Shown in pieces: positions 26,850 to 35,409 of a DNA stretch of 56,757 bases. The notes under the pieces were generated by a model. That model was not told the origin of the DNA. It was given only the letters and a program-made list of their open reading frames with translations, and did not search any database. Origin of the DNA: an uncultured Flavobacteriales bacterium (GTDB lineage Bacteria > Bacteroidota > Bacteroidia > Flavobacteriales_D > Crocinitomicaceae); NCBI GenBank assembly GCA_903879765.1, contig CAIRMS010000161.1, positions 1 to 56,757 of the forward strand, in the 5' to 3' direction. Made by a program: the position numbers and the translations under genes. Every line of letters begins with the position of its first letter. Position 1 is the stretch's first letter.

Positions 26850-28142
26850 ATGTCTGAATTTTTTGCGCTAATTGAAAAGTATAATTTCTGGAACAATCCA
26901 ATAAAAACAGGTTGTTTAAGGGAAAAATACTTACATCAACTTTTGCTCTTCAAGGATACCCGATTGGTCAAGGTACTTGTTGGTCAACGACGAGCAGGTA
27001 AAAGTTTTGTGCTCAGACAATACATCGACCACCTCATAAAAAATGGGGTTCAGCCACAAAACACATTATACATCAACAAGGAATTTACGGACTTCGACAG
27101 CATCGAAACGTATCAAGATTTAACGAAGGTAATTAGAGATTATGAATCTCACTTTCAAATAGAAGGAAGACTTTATGTGTTTATAGATGAAATACAATAC
27201 ATAAAGGACTGGGAAAGGGCTGTCAACTCATTGTCTCAGGATTTCACTTTAGATATTGATCTATTCATCACCGGTTCTAATTCCGAAATGTTATCTAGTG
27301 AACTTTCAAGTTTACTATCAGGAAGGTATGTGCAATTCCACATATTACCATTTTCCTTTGATGAATACTGTTCCTTTCACAAAAGAGAAAAAAACAGAAA
27401 AAACTACCTTAAATTTCTCCACGAAGGAGCATTGCCAGAATTGTTCCATTTACCAAACGATGAAAGTAAATTCCACTACTTATCTTCATTAAAAGACACC
27501 ATTATCCTTCGTGACATCGTACAACGATTTTCCATAAAGGACACTTCCCTACTCTTGGATATATTTGCTTACCTCACGAATAACGTATCTAATTTATTTT
27601 CAGTGAATAATGTGGTGAACTATTTCGAAAGTAAAAAGCGTAAAACGAATTATGAAACGGTTGCCAACTACATTCATTATTTAAATCAAACGTTCATCAT
27701 ACATCGCTGTGATCGTTATGACATAAAAGGAAAAGAGTTGCTAGGAGGCAATGTAAAATACTATTTAAATGACCTTTCTTTTCGCACTTATTTATTTGGG
27801 AGCAATGCACTCTCCTATGGGAATCTATTAGAAAACAGTGTGTTTCTTGAACTTGTACATTTTGGATTTGGAGCGCAAGTTGGTGCCTTACGGAACAAAG
27901 AAATTGATTTTGTCGCCTATCGAAATGGAGTGACACTGTTCATTCAAGTGGCGTACACGCTCGCAGATGATAAAACATTTAACCGTGAGTTTGATAATTT
28001 AATGTCCTTGAAAAACAATCATCCCAAACTTATCGTTACGATGGATGAACTTCCCGTAAAAGAAAAAGACGGCATATACCTTGTTCCTGTTTGGGAATTG
28101 ACTGATTTTTTGGAAAGTTTGACTACATTCACCACGAAATAA
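26850..28142 (+). CDS. AAA_14/DUF4143 ATPase
   Basis: 430 residues from the ATG at 26850. The P-loop VLVGQRRAGKS (Walker A Gly45-Ser52) and VFIDEIQYIKDWERAV (Walker B) define the AAA_14 domain, and FITGSNSEMLSSELSSLLSGR is the sensor region. The C-terminal DUF4143 domain ends in KEIDFVAYRNGVTLFIQVA, a PD-(D/E)xK-like fold with Q in place of the catalytic K/E, so it is probably not an active nuclease. These ATPases are common in bacteria and archaea, often as horizontally acquired genes of unknown function. Codon use looks like that of its neighbours. Confidence 0.85.
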   Translation: MSEFFALIEKYNFWNNPIKTGCLREKYLHQLLLFKDTRLVKVLVGQRRAGKSFVLRQYIDHLIKNGVQPQNTLYINKEFTDFDSIETYQDLTKVIRDYESHFQIEGRLYVFIDEIQYIKDWERAVNSLSQDFTLDIDLFITGSNSEMLSSELSSLLSGRYVQFHILPFSFDEYCSFHKREKNRKNYLKFLHEGALPELFHLPNDESKFHYLSSLKDTIILRDIVQRFSIKDTSLLLDIFAYLTNNVSNLFSVNNVVNYFESKKRKTNYETVANYIHYLNQTFIIHRCDRYDIKGKELLGGNVKYYLNDLSFRTYLFGSNALSYGNLLENSVFLELVHFGFGAQVGALRNKEIDFVAYRNGVTLFIQVAYTLADDKTFNREFDNLMSLKNNHPKLIVTMDELPVKEKDGIYLVPVWELTDFLESLTTFTTK

Positions 28143-28153
28143 ACATAGGTTTC

Positions 28154-28732
28154 ATGAAGAAAATTGGACTAACAGGAGGAATCGGTTCTGGCAAAACAAC
28201 AATCGCTCATATGCTAGAAGCAATGTCCTACCCTGTTTATTTTTCCGATAACCGTTCTAAGGAATTATGTGACAGTGACGAAGGAATTCGCTCTCAACTC
28301 ATCTTGTTATGTGGTGAAAAAGCATATGAAAACGGACACATGAATCGTCCTTACTTGAGTGAATGCATCTTCTCGAATCCTGATTTGAGAATCAAGGTCA
28401 ATGAAATCATTCATCCGGTTGTGAGAAAGGACTTTGAAACTTGGTCAGCCAAACAAACAAGCACATTGATTTTTAATGAAGCAGCCATTCTGTTTGAAAC
28501 AGGCGCTTATCAACAGTTTGATGCCGTTGTGTTAGTTTGTGCGCCGATTCATCAACGTATAGAACGCGTCATGCTCCGGGATTTATGCGACAAAGCAAGC
28601 GTGGAAAGCCGTATACAAAGCCAATGGCCAGAGGAAGAAAAACGGAAATTAACGAATTATTGCATCGAAAACGATGGAATTCGGCCAATTCTTATTCAAG
28701 TGGAAGAACTTATTGCGAGGTTAGTTTCTTAG
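28154..28732 (+). CDS. coaE: dephospho-CoA kinase
   Basis: 192 residues, full length. It phosphorylates the 3'-OH of dephospho-CoA in the last step of CoA synthesis. The P-loop GGIGSGKT (8-15), YFSDNRSKEL, IIHPVVRKDFETW and the lid Arg segment RIERVMLRD are the family landmarks. It starts 11 nt after the ATPase gene. Its stop codon TAG overlaps the stop of the convergent DUF2141 gene in the four bases TTAG. Confidence 0.93.
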   Translation: MKKIGLTGGIGSGKTTIAHMLEAMSYPVYFSDNRSKELCDSDEGIRSQLILLCGEKAYENGHMNRPYLSECIFSNPDLRIKVNEIIHPVVRKDFETWSAKQTSTLIFNEAAILFETGAYQQFDAVVLVCAPIHQRIERVMLRDLCDKASVESRIQSQWPEEEKRKLTNYCIENDGIRPILIQVEELIARLVS

Positions 28733-29166
28733 TAAACCATTTTAATGGTAATGACCTTGTCTTTGTCTAATTTCACCGCACATTCCTCAAAACTTGGAGC
28801 CGATAACTTTGGACGCATGTTATTGGAGAATGCATAAGCTTCCGTAGGGATACCAAAGAAATTTTTATCGCAAATTTTATTGCTGTTGTCATCATGGTAA
28901 ACGACAATGGCATATTTACCTGATTCCAAATCCGTAAATTCAAATTTCACTTCTGGGGCTTTTGCATCCAATCTAGCTAATCGATGTGTTTTTCCTGCTT
29001 GGGTAAACACCGCAGGATTTTTATAAAGTGCGAATTCAATTAAGCCCTTACTATGCTGAATGGCATTTACTTTTACGGTTAAATCACAAGTGGATTTTGT
29101 TGTTTCCGTTTTAAAAGGAAAGAGAACATAACTTAGGGAAAAAACACCTACGAACAACTTAAACAT
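28729..29166 (-). CDS. DUF2141 exported protein
   Basis: 145 residues with an N-terminal hydrophobic segment (LFVGVFSLSYVLFPF). DUF2141 features are present: GLIEFALYKNP, FTDLESGKYAIVVYHDDNSN, a calcium-loop-like DNSNKICDKNFFGIP, and EAYAFSNN. The family is a small extracytoplasmic beta-sandwich of unknown role. It is the last gene of the leftward pruA transcript, 9 nt after the barrel gene. Confidence 0.82.
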   Translation of the reverse strand: MFKLFVGVFSLSYVLFPFKTETTKSTCDLTVKVNAIQHSKGLIEFALYKNPAVFTQAGKTHRLARLDAKAPEVKFEFTDLESGKYAIVVYHDDNSNKICDKNFFGIPTEAYAFSNNMRPKLSAPSFEECAVKLDKDKVITIKMVY

Positions 29167-29175
29167 AGAAAATGA

Positions 29176-29898
29176 TTAATTGATTTTCAAATAAACACCT
29201 AATGTCATCTGTTTGTTGTTCAAAGAAAAAATTGAATTTCCGACATTTTGAATCCACTCCTTCCATGCGCCGAATTCATATCCATTACTTAGGTCTCTTT
29301 GACCCTCATAATAAGAGATTTTACATCCAAAACGTTTTGTGAAATTAAAGGAAGCATATGCGAAATAACCGTAGTCGAGCTTTGAATTTGTATTTTCACT
29401 TACCACTGTACCTAAATCTGTGCTATTCGATGCGAATGCTGCGATGGATGAATAATCGGTTGTCATGCTTCCAGCTACTCTGTAGCGACACTCAATCCCA
29501 CCACCTACATGCAACTTCCAGGCATTCAGTTGGAGTCCGACTGGCAATGAGATCATATCAGCTGTCGTCAATTTGTCACTTGTATAAGTAGCTTGCAAAC
29601 TTCCGTCTGTATTATAAGCATTTTGAGAAGTAACATAACGCCCATTGGTTTTCACGTATCCCAAACCGGAAAACACAGTAGCGAATTTCAACACCGTGTA
29701 ACTTAATTCTACTCCACCACTTGCGGCAAACTTCCAATAAACTTTTGGGTCCAATTCATTTTGTTGAACTAAGTTTGTTACAGCGGATACATCTTGTTTA
29801 TTCAACCCTGTCTCCGCGTGAAGTGTCCATTTCCATTGTGCATTCGATTGAAATCCAATAAGAAAAAAGGCACCGAAAAGTATTAAAAATCGACTCAT
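29176..29898 (-). CDS. outer-membrane beta-barrel protein
   Basis: 240 residues with a signal peptide (GFQSNAQ). The body is alternating aromatic/polar strands (WKWTLHAETGLN, GVELSYTVLKFATVFSGLGYV, FGCKISYYEGQRD) and ends in TLGVYLKIN, typical of 8- to 10-strand porin-like OmpW/PorT-style barrels. No specific family is recognised. It starts one base after the pruA stop, so it is in the pruA operon, although the functional link is unclear. Confidence 0.7.
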   Translation of the reverse strand: MSRFLILFGAFFLIGFQSNAQWKWTLHAETGLNKQDVSAVTNLVQQNELDPKVYWKFAASGGVELSYTVLKFATVFSGLGYVKTNGRYVTSQNAYNTDGSLQATYTSDKLTTADMISLPVGLQLNAWKLHVGGGIECRYRVAGSMTTDYSSIAAFASNSTDLGTVVSENTNSKLDYGYFAYASFNFTKRFGCKISYYEGQRDLSNGYEFGAWKEWIQNVGNSIFSLNNKQMTLGVYLKIN

Positions 29899-29899
29899 G

Positions 29900-31528
29900 T
29901 TATCCTAAAAATGGGTATTTATAATCCGTTGGCGGAACAAATGTTTCTTTAATTGTTCTCGCAGAAGACCAACGTAAAAGGTTCATTGCTGCACCCGCTT
30001 TGTCATTTGTTCCAGAACCTCTAGCACCACCGAATGGTTGTTGTCCAACAACTGCACCTGTTGGTTTGTCATTGATGTAGAAGTTCCCTGCCGCATTCAC
30101 TAGTTTTTTTGTGGCCAACTGAATGGCATAGCGATCGTTCGAAATAATTGATCCTGTTAAAGCATATTCTGAAGTAGAATCTAACATCTCTAACGTTTCT
30201 TCAAACTGATTTTCATCATATACAAACACCGTTAAGACTGGACCAAAGATTTCTTCACACATTGTGCGGAATTTTGGATTGGAAGTTACGACAGTTGTTG
30301 GTTCAATGAAATATCCTTTGGATTTATCATAAGATCCTCCAGTAATGATTTCAGCATCACTTTGTCCTTTGCAATAATCGATGAATCCTGCAATTTTATC
30401 GAATGCTCTTTCATCAATCACCGCATTCACAAAATTACTCGTGTCTTCAGGTGTTCCCATTTTGAAGGAATTCACTTGCGCTGTGAAGATACGCTTTACT
30501 TCCGGCCAAATGTTTGAAGGAACATAAGCACGTGATGCTGCGGAACATTTTTGACCTTGGAATTCAAAGGCTCCACGGGACATTGCCGTTGCTACCTCTG
30601 CAGCGTTAGCTGATTTGTGAACCATGATGAAATCCTTTCCACCTGTTTCTCCAACGATGCGCGGATATGTACGGTAATGGTCTAGGTTAGTACCAATTTC
30701 TTTCCACAAGTGACGGAAAACTCCTGTTGAACCTGTGAAATGAAGTCCTGCAAAATCTCTGTGCTTGAAAACGATGTCTCCAGCGACTGGTCCATCAACA
30801 GTAATCATGTTAATGACGCCATCAGGAACTCCAGCTGCTTTAAATAAATCCATGATTACTTGAGCAGAATACACTTGTGAATCAGCCGGTTTCCAAACAA
30901 CAACATTTCCCATCATTGCTGGAGCAGCGCACAAATTCGCTGCAATGGAAGTAAAGTTGAACGGAGTAATCGCGAAAACGAATCCTTCCAATGGACGGTA
31001 TTCCAATCGATTCCACATCCCAGGCAAGGATTCTGGTTGTTCTTTATAAATCTGCGTCATGTATTGCACATTGAAGCGGAAAAAGTCAATCAACTCGCAC
31101 GCCGCATCAATTTCTGCCTGCATGACATTTTTCGACTGAGCCAACATTGTTGCTGCATTCATGCGGTTACGGAAAGGTCCTGCTAGTAAATCTGCTGCTT
31201 TTAAGAAAATCGCTGCTCGTTCTTCCCACGGAAGTTCTGCCCATGCTTTCTTTGCTTGTAAAGCGGATTCAATCGCATCAGTTACATGACTTGCATCTCC
31301 TAGGTTGAAATGTCCAAGCACGTGTGCGTGGTCATGCGGGGCCGTCATCGCTTTTTTTGTATTTGTACGAACTTCTTTTCCACCAATATACATCGGGACA
31401 TCAATTGGAGCTTGACTCCACATGTCTTTGTATGTTTGAATTAATGAATTCGTTTCTGCCGTTCCAGGAGCATAAGCTTTCACTGGTTCGTTGATGGCAA
31501 TTGGGGTTTTAAAAAAAGCGTTTGACAT
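29900..31528 (-). CDS. pruA: L-glutamate gamma-semialdehyde (P5C) dehydrogenase
   Basis: 542 residues, the length of the stand-alone P5C dehydrogenase. It oxidises glutamate semialdehyde to glutamate with NAD in proline catabolism. Aldehyde dehydrogenase motifs: TPFNFTSIAANLC and WKPADSQVYSA (NAD site), FTGSTGVFRHL, VGETGGKDF with the general-base Glu, and QGQKCSAASRAYV with the catalytic Cys. The C-terminal QQPFGGARGSGTNDKAGA is typical. It is first in a leftward three-gene transcript with a TATCTTTG box upstream. Proline dehydrogenase is not in the window. Confidence 0.95.
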   Translation of the reverse strand: MSNAFFKTPIAINEPVKAYAPGTAETNSLIQTYKDMWSQAPIDVPMYIGGKEVRTNTKKAMTAPHDHAHVLGHFNLGDASHVTDAIESALQAKKAWAELPWEERAAIFLKAADLLAGPFRNRMNAATMLAQSKNVMQAEIDAACELIDFFRFNVQYMTQIYKEQPESLPGMWNRLEYRPLEGFVFAITPFNFTSIAANLCAAPAMMGNVVVWKPADSQVYSAQVIMDLFKAAGVPDGVINMITVDGPVAGDIVFKHRDFAGLHFTGSTGVFRHLWKEIGTNLDHYRTYPRIVGETGGKDFIMVHKSANAAEVATAMSRGAFEFQGQKCSAASRAYVPSNIWPEVKRIFTAQVNSFKMGTPEDTSNFVNAVIDERAFDKIAGFIDYCKGQSDAEIITGGSYDKSKGYFIEPTTVVTSNPKFRTMCEEIFGPVLTVFVYDENQFEETLEMLDSTSEYALTGSIISNDRYAIQLATKKLVNAAGNFYINDKPTGAVVGQQPFGGARGSGTNDKAGAAMNLLRWSSARTIKETFVPPTDYKYPFLG

Positions 31529-31545
31529 AACTATTGAATTTTCAA

Positions 31546-31553
31546 CAAAGATA
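31546..31553 (-). promoter_or_regulatory. -7 promoter box of the pruA operon
   Basis: The minus strand reads TATCTTTG, 17 nt before the pruA ATG. A clear -33 element is not visible. Confidence 0.45.
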
Positions 31554-31625
31554 ATAGAATAGTTATTCGTGAACGTATCTCTTGTAACGAAGGAAGGATT
31601 TCCGTTCGATTCGCGAAATAAATAC

Positions 31626-31633
31626 TACCTTTG
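31626..31633 (+). promoter_or_regulatory. -7 promoter box of recF
   Basis: TACCTTTG ends 6 nt before the recF ATG at 31640. It overlaps a TTG that could be read as an earlier start, and so argues for the ATG. Confidence 0.45.
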
Positions 31634-31639
31634 ACACAC

Positions 31640-32749
31640 ATGTTTTTAGCCCAATTACACCTGATAAATTTCAAGAATTACGAAGATGTAGAAGTCGATC
31701 TATGTCCAGGAATTAATGGGCTAGTCGGTCAAAACGGAAGTGGAAAAACGAATATCCTCGACGCTGTTTATTACCTCAGCATGTGCAAGTCCTATTTGAA
31801 TGCGATTGACCGTCAGAACATTCGTTTCGACCAAGCTTTTTTTTCCATTCAAGGTAAATGGAATTTAGACAATCAAGAACAGAATGTTCATTGTGCGTTA
31901 AAAAATGGTGGCAAAAAAACAGTAAAGCTGAATAAAAAGGAATACGAAAAGTTAGCTGATCACATTGGGAAATTTCCAGTGGTTTTTATCTCACCGTATG
32001 ATGGTGATTTAATTGCAGACGGATCCGAAATGCGTCGTAAATGGATGGACGGGATTTTATCTCAATTAGACAAAGTTTATTTAGAAGAAATTCAACGCTA
32101 CCATAAAATCCTTGAACAGCGGAATGCTCTTTTAAAGAACATGTTTGAACACCGACTGTTTGATGTAGATTCAATCGAAGTATGGAACGAACAATTGATT
32201 CCTTGTGGAAATTACATCCATCAGAAAAGAGCGGAATTTTTAGCTGAATTCATTCCTGTTTTCAAACGTTTTTACGCGGAGATAGGACTCGACTCGGAAG
32301 ATGTTGAACTCGAATACCGATCTCAGCTCAATGAAAAACCTTTCGGGGAATTATTAAAGGACTATGCTAAAAAGGATGCGGCTACACAGTATTCGAATGC
32401 CGGCATTCACAAGGATGATTTGATTTTCAGCATTAAAAATCATCCAGTAAAAAAGTTTGGTTCACAGGGGCAACAGAAGTCGTTTGTCATCGCACTACGT
32501 TTGGCGCAATACGACTGGATGAAGCAACACAAAGGATTAAAACCCGTTTTATTGCTCGATGATATCTTTGACAAGTTAGATAATGACCGCGTGCAACGAT
32601 TGATTGATTTGGTCACTGCTGATTACTTCGGACAAGTAATTGTTACGGACTCTGATCCAGAGCGTATGAAGCAACTTTTTGATTCCATTCAGACAGAAAA
32701 GCGTCTTTTTCAAGTGAATGAACAACAACTTTCCTTGATTTTATCCTAA
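31640..32749 (+). CDS. recF: DNA replication and repair protein RecF
   Basis: 369 residues from the ATG at 31640. An SMC-like ABC ATPase that with RecO and RecR loads RecA at gaps. The N-terminus LHLINFKNYEDVEVDL, Walker A GQNGSGKT (30-37), the signature-region GSQGQQKSFVIALRLAQ and Walker B PVLLLDDIFDKLD are all clear, with a normal D-loop and HTDPER-like end (TDSDPERM). The DciA-like gene follows after 9 nt, a recF-DUF721 order common in many bacteria. Confidence 0.95.
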   Translation: MFLAQLHLINFKNYEDVEVDLCPGINGLVGQNGSGKTNILDAVYYLSMCKSYLNAIDRQNIRFDQAFFSIQGKWNLDNQEQNVHCALKNGGKKTVKLNKKEYEKLADHIGKFPVVFISPYDGDLIADGSEMRRKWMDGILSQLDKVYLEEIQRYHKILEQRNALLKNMFEHRLFDVDSIEVWNEQLIPCGNYIHQKRAEFLAEFIPVFKRFYAEIGLDSEDVELEYRSQLNEKPFGELLKDYAKKDAATQYSNAGIHKDDLIFSIKNHPVKKFGSQGQQKSFVIALRLAQYDWMKQHKGLKPVLLLDDIFDKLDNDRVQRLIDLVTADYFGQVIVTDSDPERMKQLFDSIQTEKRLFQVNEQQLSLILS

Positions 32750-32758
32750 CTTTAATCC

Positions 32759-33064
32759 ATGCGCGAAGACAACAGACGAAGTTCGGACGAGGAACCATTA
32801 AAAGACCTCATCGATAAATTCTTAAAAGCCTATTCTTTAGAAGGTAAAATGAAGGAATATGATATCATTGCTGCTTGGCCAGATTTGATGGGTCCTGCTG
32901 TCGCGCATCGCACGAAAGAAATTCACATCAAACATCAAATCTTGTATTTAAAAATTGACTCTTCTGTAATGAGGGAAGAATTATTAAATGGCAAGCAAAT
33001 CATTATTGAACGCGTAAATAAAGAAGCGAAATGTCAATTAATCAATGACATTTGGTTTTCCTAA
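32759..33064 (+). CDS. DciA-like DUF721 protein
   Basis: 101 residues. KMKEYDIIAAWPDLMGPAVAHRTKEIHIKHQILYLKIDSSVMREEL is the DUF721 core (around residues 30-85), with the conserved Trp-Pro and a basic face. In many bacteria lacking DnaC, DciA of this family helps to load the replicative helicase DnaB. Adjacency to recF agrees with a replication role. Its stop directly abuts the convergent esterase gene. Confidence 0.85.
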   Translation: MREDNRRSSDEEPLKDLIDKFLKAYSLEGKMKEYDIIAAWPDLMGPAVAHRTKEIHIKHQILYLKIDSSVMREELLNGKQIIIERVNKEAKCQLINDIWFS

Positions 33065-33757
33065 TTACTTGAGATCCGCTTTACTAAATTGGAATAACCA
33101 ATTGTAAAGTTCATCTGTACGGAAGGCTTTTTCTAAATCACCATGACTGGCACCTTGACGAACAGTGTATTTGAGATTCGTACCGCCATTACAAGCTTTG
33201 ATGGATTTAACCATTTTTTCGGATTCACTAATTGGAACAGCCGTGTCCAAGTTACCATGCTGGATCCATACTGGAATTGTAGAAAGGTTACATCCGTTTT
33301 TTGGATTTCCTCCTCCACACAATGCCACTGCAGCAGTCACAATTCCTGGGTATTCACCGGCAAAATTCAAGGTTCCATATCCACCTAAACTCATTCCCGT
33401 TACGTAGACACGATTGGTATCCGTATCAAATTGTTTCTGAACGAAGCGAAGAACCGATAAAATTTTCGCGGGTTCCCAAGATTTTCCTGCGGCAACTTGA
33501 GGAGCAATAACGATTGCTGGTATTTTTCGTCCTTTTTCAATTTCATGAATGACGCCATATCGCTTCACCAAATCTAAATTATTTCCTGATAGGCTTCTTC
33601 CATGAAGAAAAATCAACACAGGTGGGTTGTTTTTTAGAATGCTATCTGCAGGCAAGTGCAATAAAAATGGATAATCAGCTTGATTATGAATGGATTTAAG
33701 CTGCGCGGAGAGTTGCAGAGATAAAAATGCGATGCAAAAGAGGAGAATTTTTTTCAT
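33065..33757 (-). CDS. exported alpha/beta hydrolase (PHB depolymerase/esterase-like)
   Basis: 230 residues from the ATG at 33757, where a signal peptide starts (KKILLFCIAFLSLQLSAQ); the longer in-frame extension overlaps the neighbouring gene and is rejected. Core motifs: PPVLIFLHGRSLSG (oxyanion), VYVTGMSLGGYGTLNFA with the nucleophile Ser in GMSLGG, PVWIQHGNLDTAVP with the Asp, and GASHGDLE with the His. It resembles secreted carboxylesterases and feruloyl-esterase-like enzymes; the substrate is unknown. An excellent minus-strand promoter lies just upstream. Confidence 0.85.
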   Translation of the reverse strand: MKKILLFCIAFLSLQLSAQLKSIHNQADYPFLLHLPADSILKNNPPVLIFLHGRSLSGNNLDLVKRYGVIHEIEKGRKIPAIVIAPQVAAGKSWEPAKILSVLRFVQKQFDTDTNRVYVTGMSLGGYGTLNFAGEYPGIVTAAVALCGGGNPKNGCNLSTIPVWIQHGNLDTAVPISESEKMVKSIKACNGGTNLKYTVRQGASHGDLEKAFRTDELYNWLFQFSKADLK

Positions 33758-33760
33758 ACA

Positions 33761-33791
33761 CAAATTTAAAGGAACGTGATTGATCCGCCAA
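33761..33791 (-). promoter_or_regulatory. complete promoter 3 nt from a start codon
   Basis: On the minus strand: TTG (33791-33789), a 20-nt spacer and TAAATTTG (33768-33761). Only three bases (TGT) separate the -7 box from the ATG at 33757. This is the clearest case in the window of a promoter that should give a leaderless mRNA. Confidence 0.6.
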
Positions 33792-33843
33792 GTTGATTTT
33801 TCAACACTGGAAATCTTGGTTATGAACAAGTTATAAACAAGAT

Positions 33844-34485
33844 TTACGAGTCGAATTTTGATCTTTTCATCAAGGGGACACTCCATCCGAGTGCAACACC
33901 TAGCCCATAATTAAATTCAAGAAATCCTGCTTTTCGTGTCTCAATAAATGTTTTTGCAAAAAAGCGGTCGGCAAACCAATATGAACAGCGAACCCCGGCT
34001 GAAGCCGAATATAAAAGGTAGTTCTTTCCTACATCGGAAATAGCCGGAACAAAATCAAAGCCAAGGACATTCACGTATGGAGAAATATCCCAGCGATAAG
34101 AAATTGGAATGTGGTAACTTATTCCGTCAGGGATAGCCATAATCATTAAACCGAGAACGATGGACGTTCCAATTCCCTTTGGCGTCCAGGAATTGTTAAT
34201 TGCCCAAGCCATAAATGCTGGACCTCCAATTAATCCCATCGAACCATGTAGCTGAAGAATACTATCCATGCGGGATTGAACTTCAGAATTCCAATTGAGT
34301 GTCCATTTTGGTTGGAATTGATATTCGCTTGTCCAACCATAATTTGCATAAAAGGTTTTACCCGCAAATCCCATGGAGTACTTTGGATAATGTTGCCATT
34401 TCGAAGCATCCATTTGACCATTACCGGCGAAAGAAAATCCAAGCGTAAATAGCAAAGCAAAAAGAAATAAGCGAAAGAAACGCAT
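33844..34485 (-). CDS. exported membrane-associated protein of unknown function
   Basis: 213 residues with a signal peptide (LGFSFAGNGQ). Aromatic/Gly-rich strands (YSMGFAGKTFYANYGW, PISYRWDISPYVNVLGFDFVPA) suggest a small outer-membrane barrel. A hydrophobic stretch (GTSIVLGLMIMAIPDG) lies in the middle. It starts 2 nt after the stop of the DUF3078 gene and shares its transcript. No family is recognised. Confidence 0.65.
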   Translation of the reverse strand: MRFFRLFLFALLFTLGFSFAGNGQMDASKWQHYPKYSMGFAGKTFYANYGWTSEYQFQPKWTLNWNSEVQSRMDSILQLHGSMGLIGGPAFMAWAINNSWTPKGIGTSIVLGLMIMAIPDGISYHIPISYRWDISPYVNVLGFDFVPAISDVGKNYLLYSASAGVRCSYWFADRFFAKTFIETRKAGFLEFNYGLGVALGWSVPLMKRSKFDS

Positions 34486-34487
34486 AC

Positions 34488-35387
34488 TTAATTGTTTTCT
34501 AGTTTATATGAAATTCCGATTCCCAAAACTGATTTAAATTGGGTTCGCGGACCAAAACCCCCATAAATATCGCGGATTTTTATGTCGTCATCATAGACTA
34601 AATTCCATTGCGCTGTAGCTGAAAAAAGGGAGTTTACGCGAAAAACAAAGAGCAATTCTGCATTTACATCGATGTTTTGCGGGTTGTTTAAGTAATTACT
34701 AAACAATTCCAGTTTTGACTTCATTTCAATATTCTTTGCCAGATTTCGATTCCATTTCATTTTTAAAAACGCTCCGTATTCTTGACGATAACGCGCACCT
34801 TTTTCCACTCCAAAAGCACCAGCTGCGGATAAGGAATCATCCAAGACAAACGTTGACTTAAATGCAATGGACGAAAAGAAAATAGAAAATTGATCTCCTT
34901 TGCGTAAATCTGTACCTAGCGCCAAATTCAAATAACCTGGTGCCATAAAAGTGGATACCACAACAGAGTCGTTTGGATAGGAAAAACCATTTACCATCTG
35001 TGTTTTAAATCCCGCAGCAATTGTTAAAAAGAAATCCTTAGATAAAAGCATCCCAAAAGTGCTAGCTAAATCGAGTCGATCATCTGTTTTTTGAAGTCCT
35101 ACACCTGTTATATTGTCTAAATACTTAATTCCACCTAGTGCTAAACTAGCGTCGTTGGTCCATTTGACATTATTTTTTGTGTAATAAGCACTTGCCCCTA
35201 CAGATCCAATCATGGAAATATTATTACGTCCACCAGCATTCCAATTCACAAATGATGACTGTGTACCACTCAAAGAGTAAAGGGATTTTAATTTCCAGGA
35301 TTTTATAGAATCCCCCTTCACTTGAGCGAAATTCATCGTCCATGAAAGCAGAAAAACAGATAGAATGTATGTATTTTTGAGTCGCAT
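34488..35387 (-). CDS. DUF3078 outer-membrane protein
   Basis: 299 residues from the ATG at 35387; the earlier in-frame start crosses the divergent gene's ATG. A signal peptide (LLSWTMNFAQ) is followed by the DUF3078 signature KLKSLYSLSGTQSSFVNWNAGGRNNISMIGS-like opening (key residues Ser-Phe-Val-Asn-Trp-Ala-Gly-Gly, about 45-58) and a series of amphipathic strands to the end (GIGISYKLENN). The family is a Bacteroidetes outer-membrane barrel of unknown role. The start codon lies only 22 bp from the divergent DUF3089 gene. Confidence 0.82.
   Translation of the reverse strand: MRLKNTYILSVFLLSWTMNFAQVKGDSIKSWKLKSLYSLSGTQSSFVNWNAGGRNNISMIGSVGASAYYTKNNVKWTNDASLALGGIKYLDNITGVGLQKTDDRLDLASTFGMLLSKDFFLTIAAGFKTQMVNGFSYPNDSVVVSTFMAPGYLNLALGTDLRKGDQFSIFFSSIAFKSTFVLDDSLSAAGAFGVEKGARYRQEYGAFLKMKWNRNLAKNIEMKSKLELFSNYLNNPQNIDVNAELLFVFRVNSLFSATAQWNLVYDDDIKIRDIYGGFGPRTQFKSVLGIGISYKLENN
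35372..35379 (+). promoter_or_regulatory. -7 box for the DUF3089 gene, inside the divergent gene
   Basis: TATTTTTG lies within the first codons of the leftward DUF3078 gene, 30 nt before the ATG at 35410. Confidence 0.4.
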
Positions 35388-35401
35388 TGTCTTATCAAGC
35401 A

Positions 35402-35409
35402 CAAAATTA
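35402..35409 (-). promoter_or_regulatory. -7 box for the DUF3078 gene, touching the divergent start
   Basis: The minus strand reads TAATTTTG, 14 nt before the ATG at 35387; the box ends one base before the ATG of the rightward gene. With the box at 35372 it would give two transcripts that overlap at their 5' ends. Confidence 0.4.

Noticed and set aside
26850..28142. AAA_14/DUF4143 gene as part of a defence island
   Set aside because: Neighbours are housekeeping genes (methyltransferase, coaE) and no nuclease, methylase or phage gene is adjacent; the family alone is not evidence of defence.
33758..33886. N-terminal extension of the secreted esterase
   Set aside because: It would bury the signal peptide, overlap the neighbouring gene and cross the best promoter in the region.
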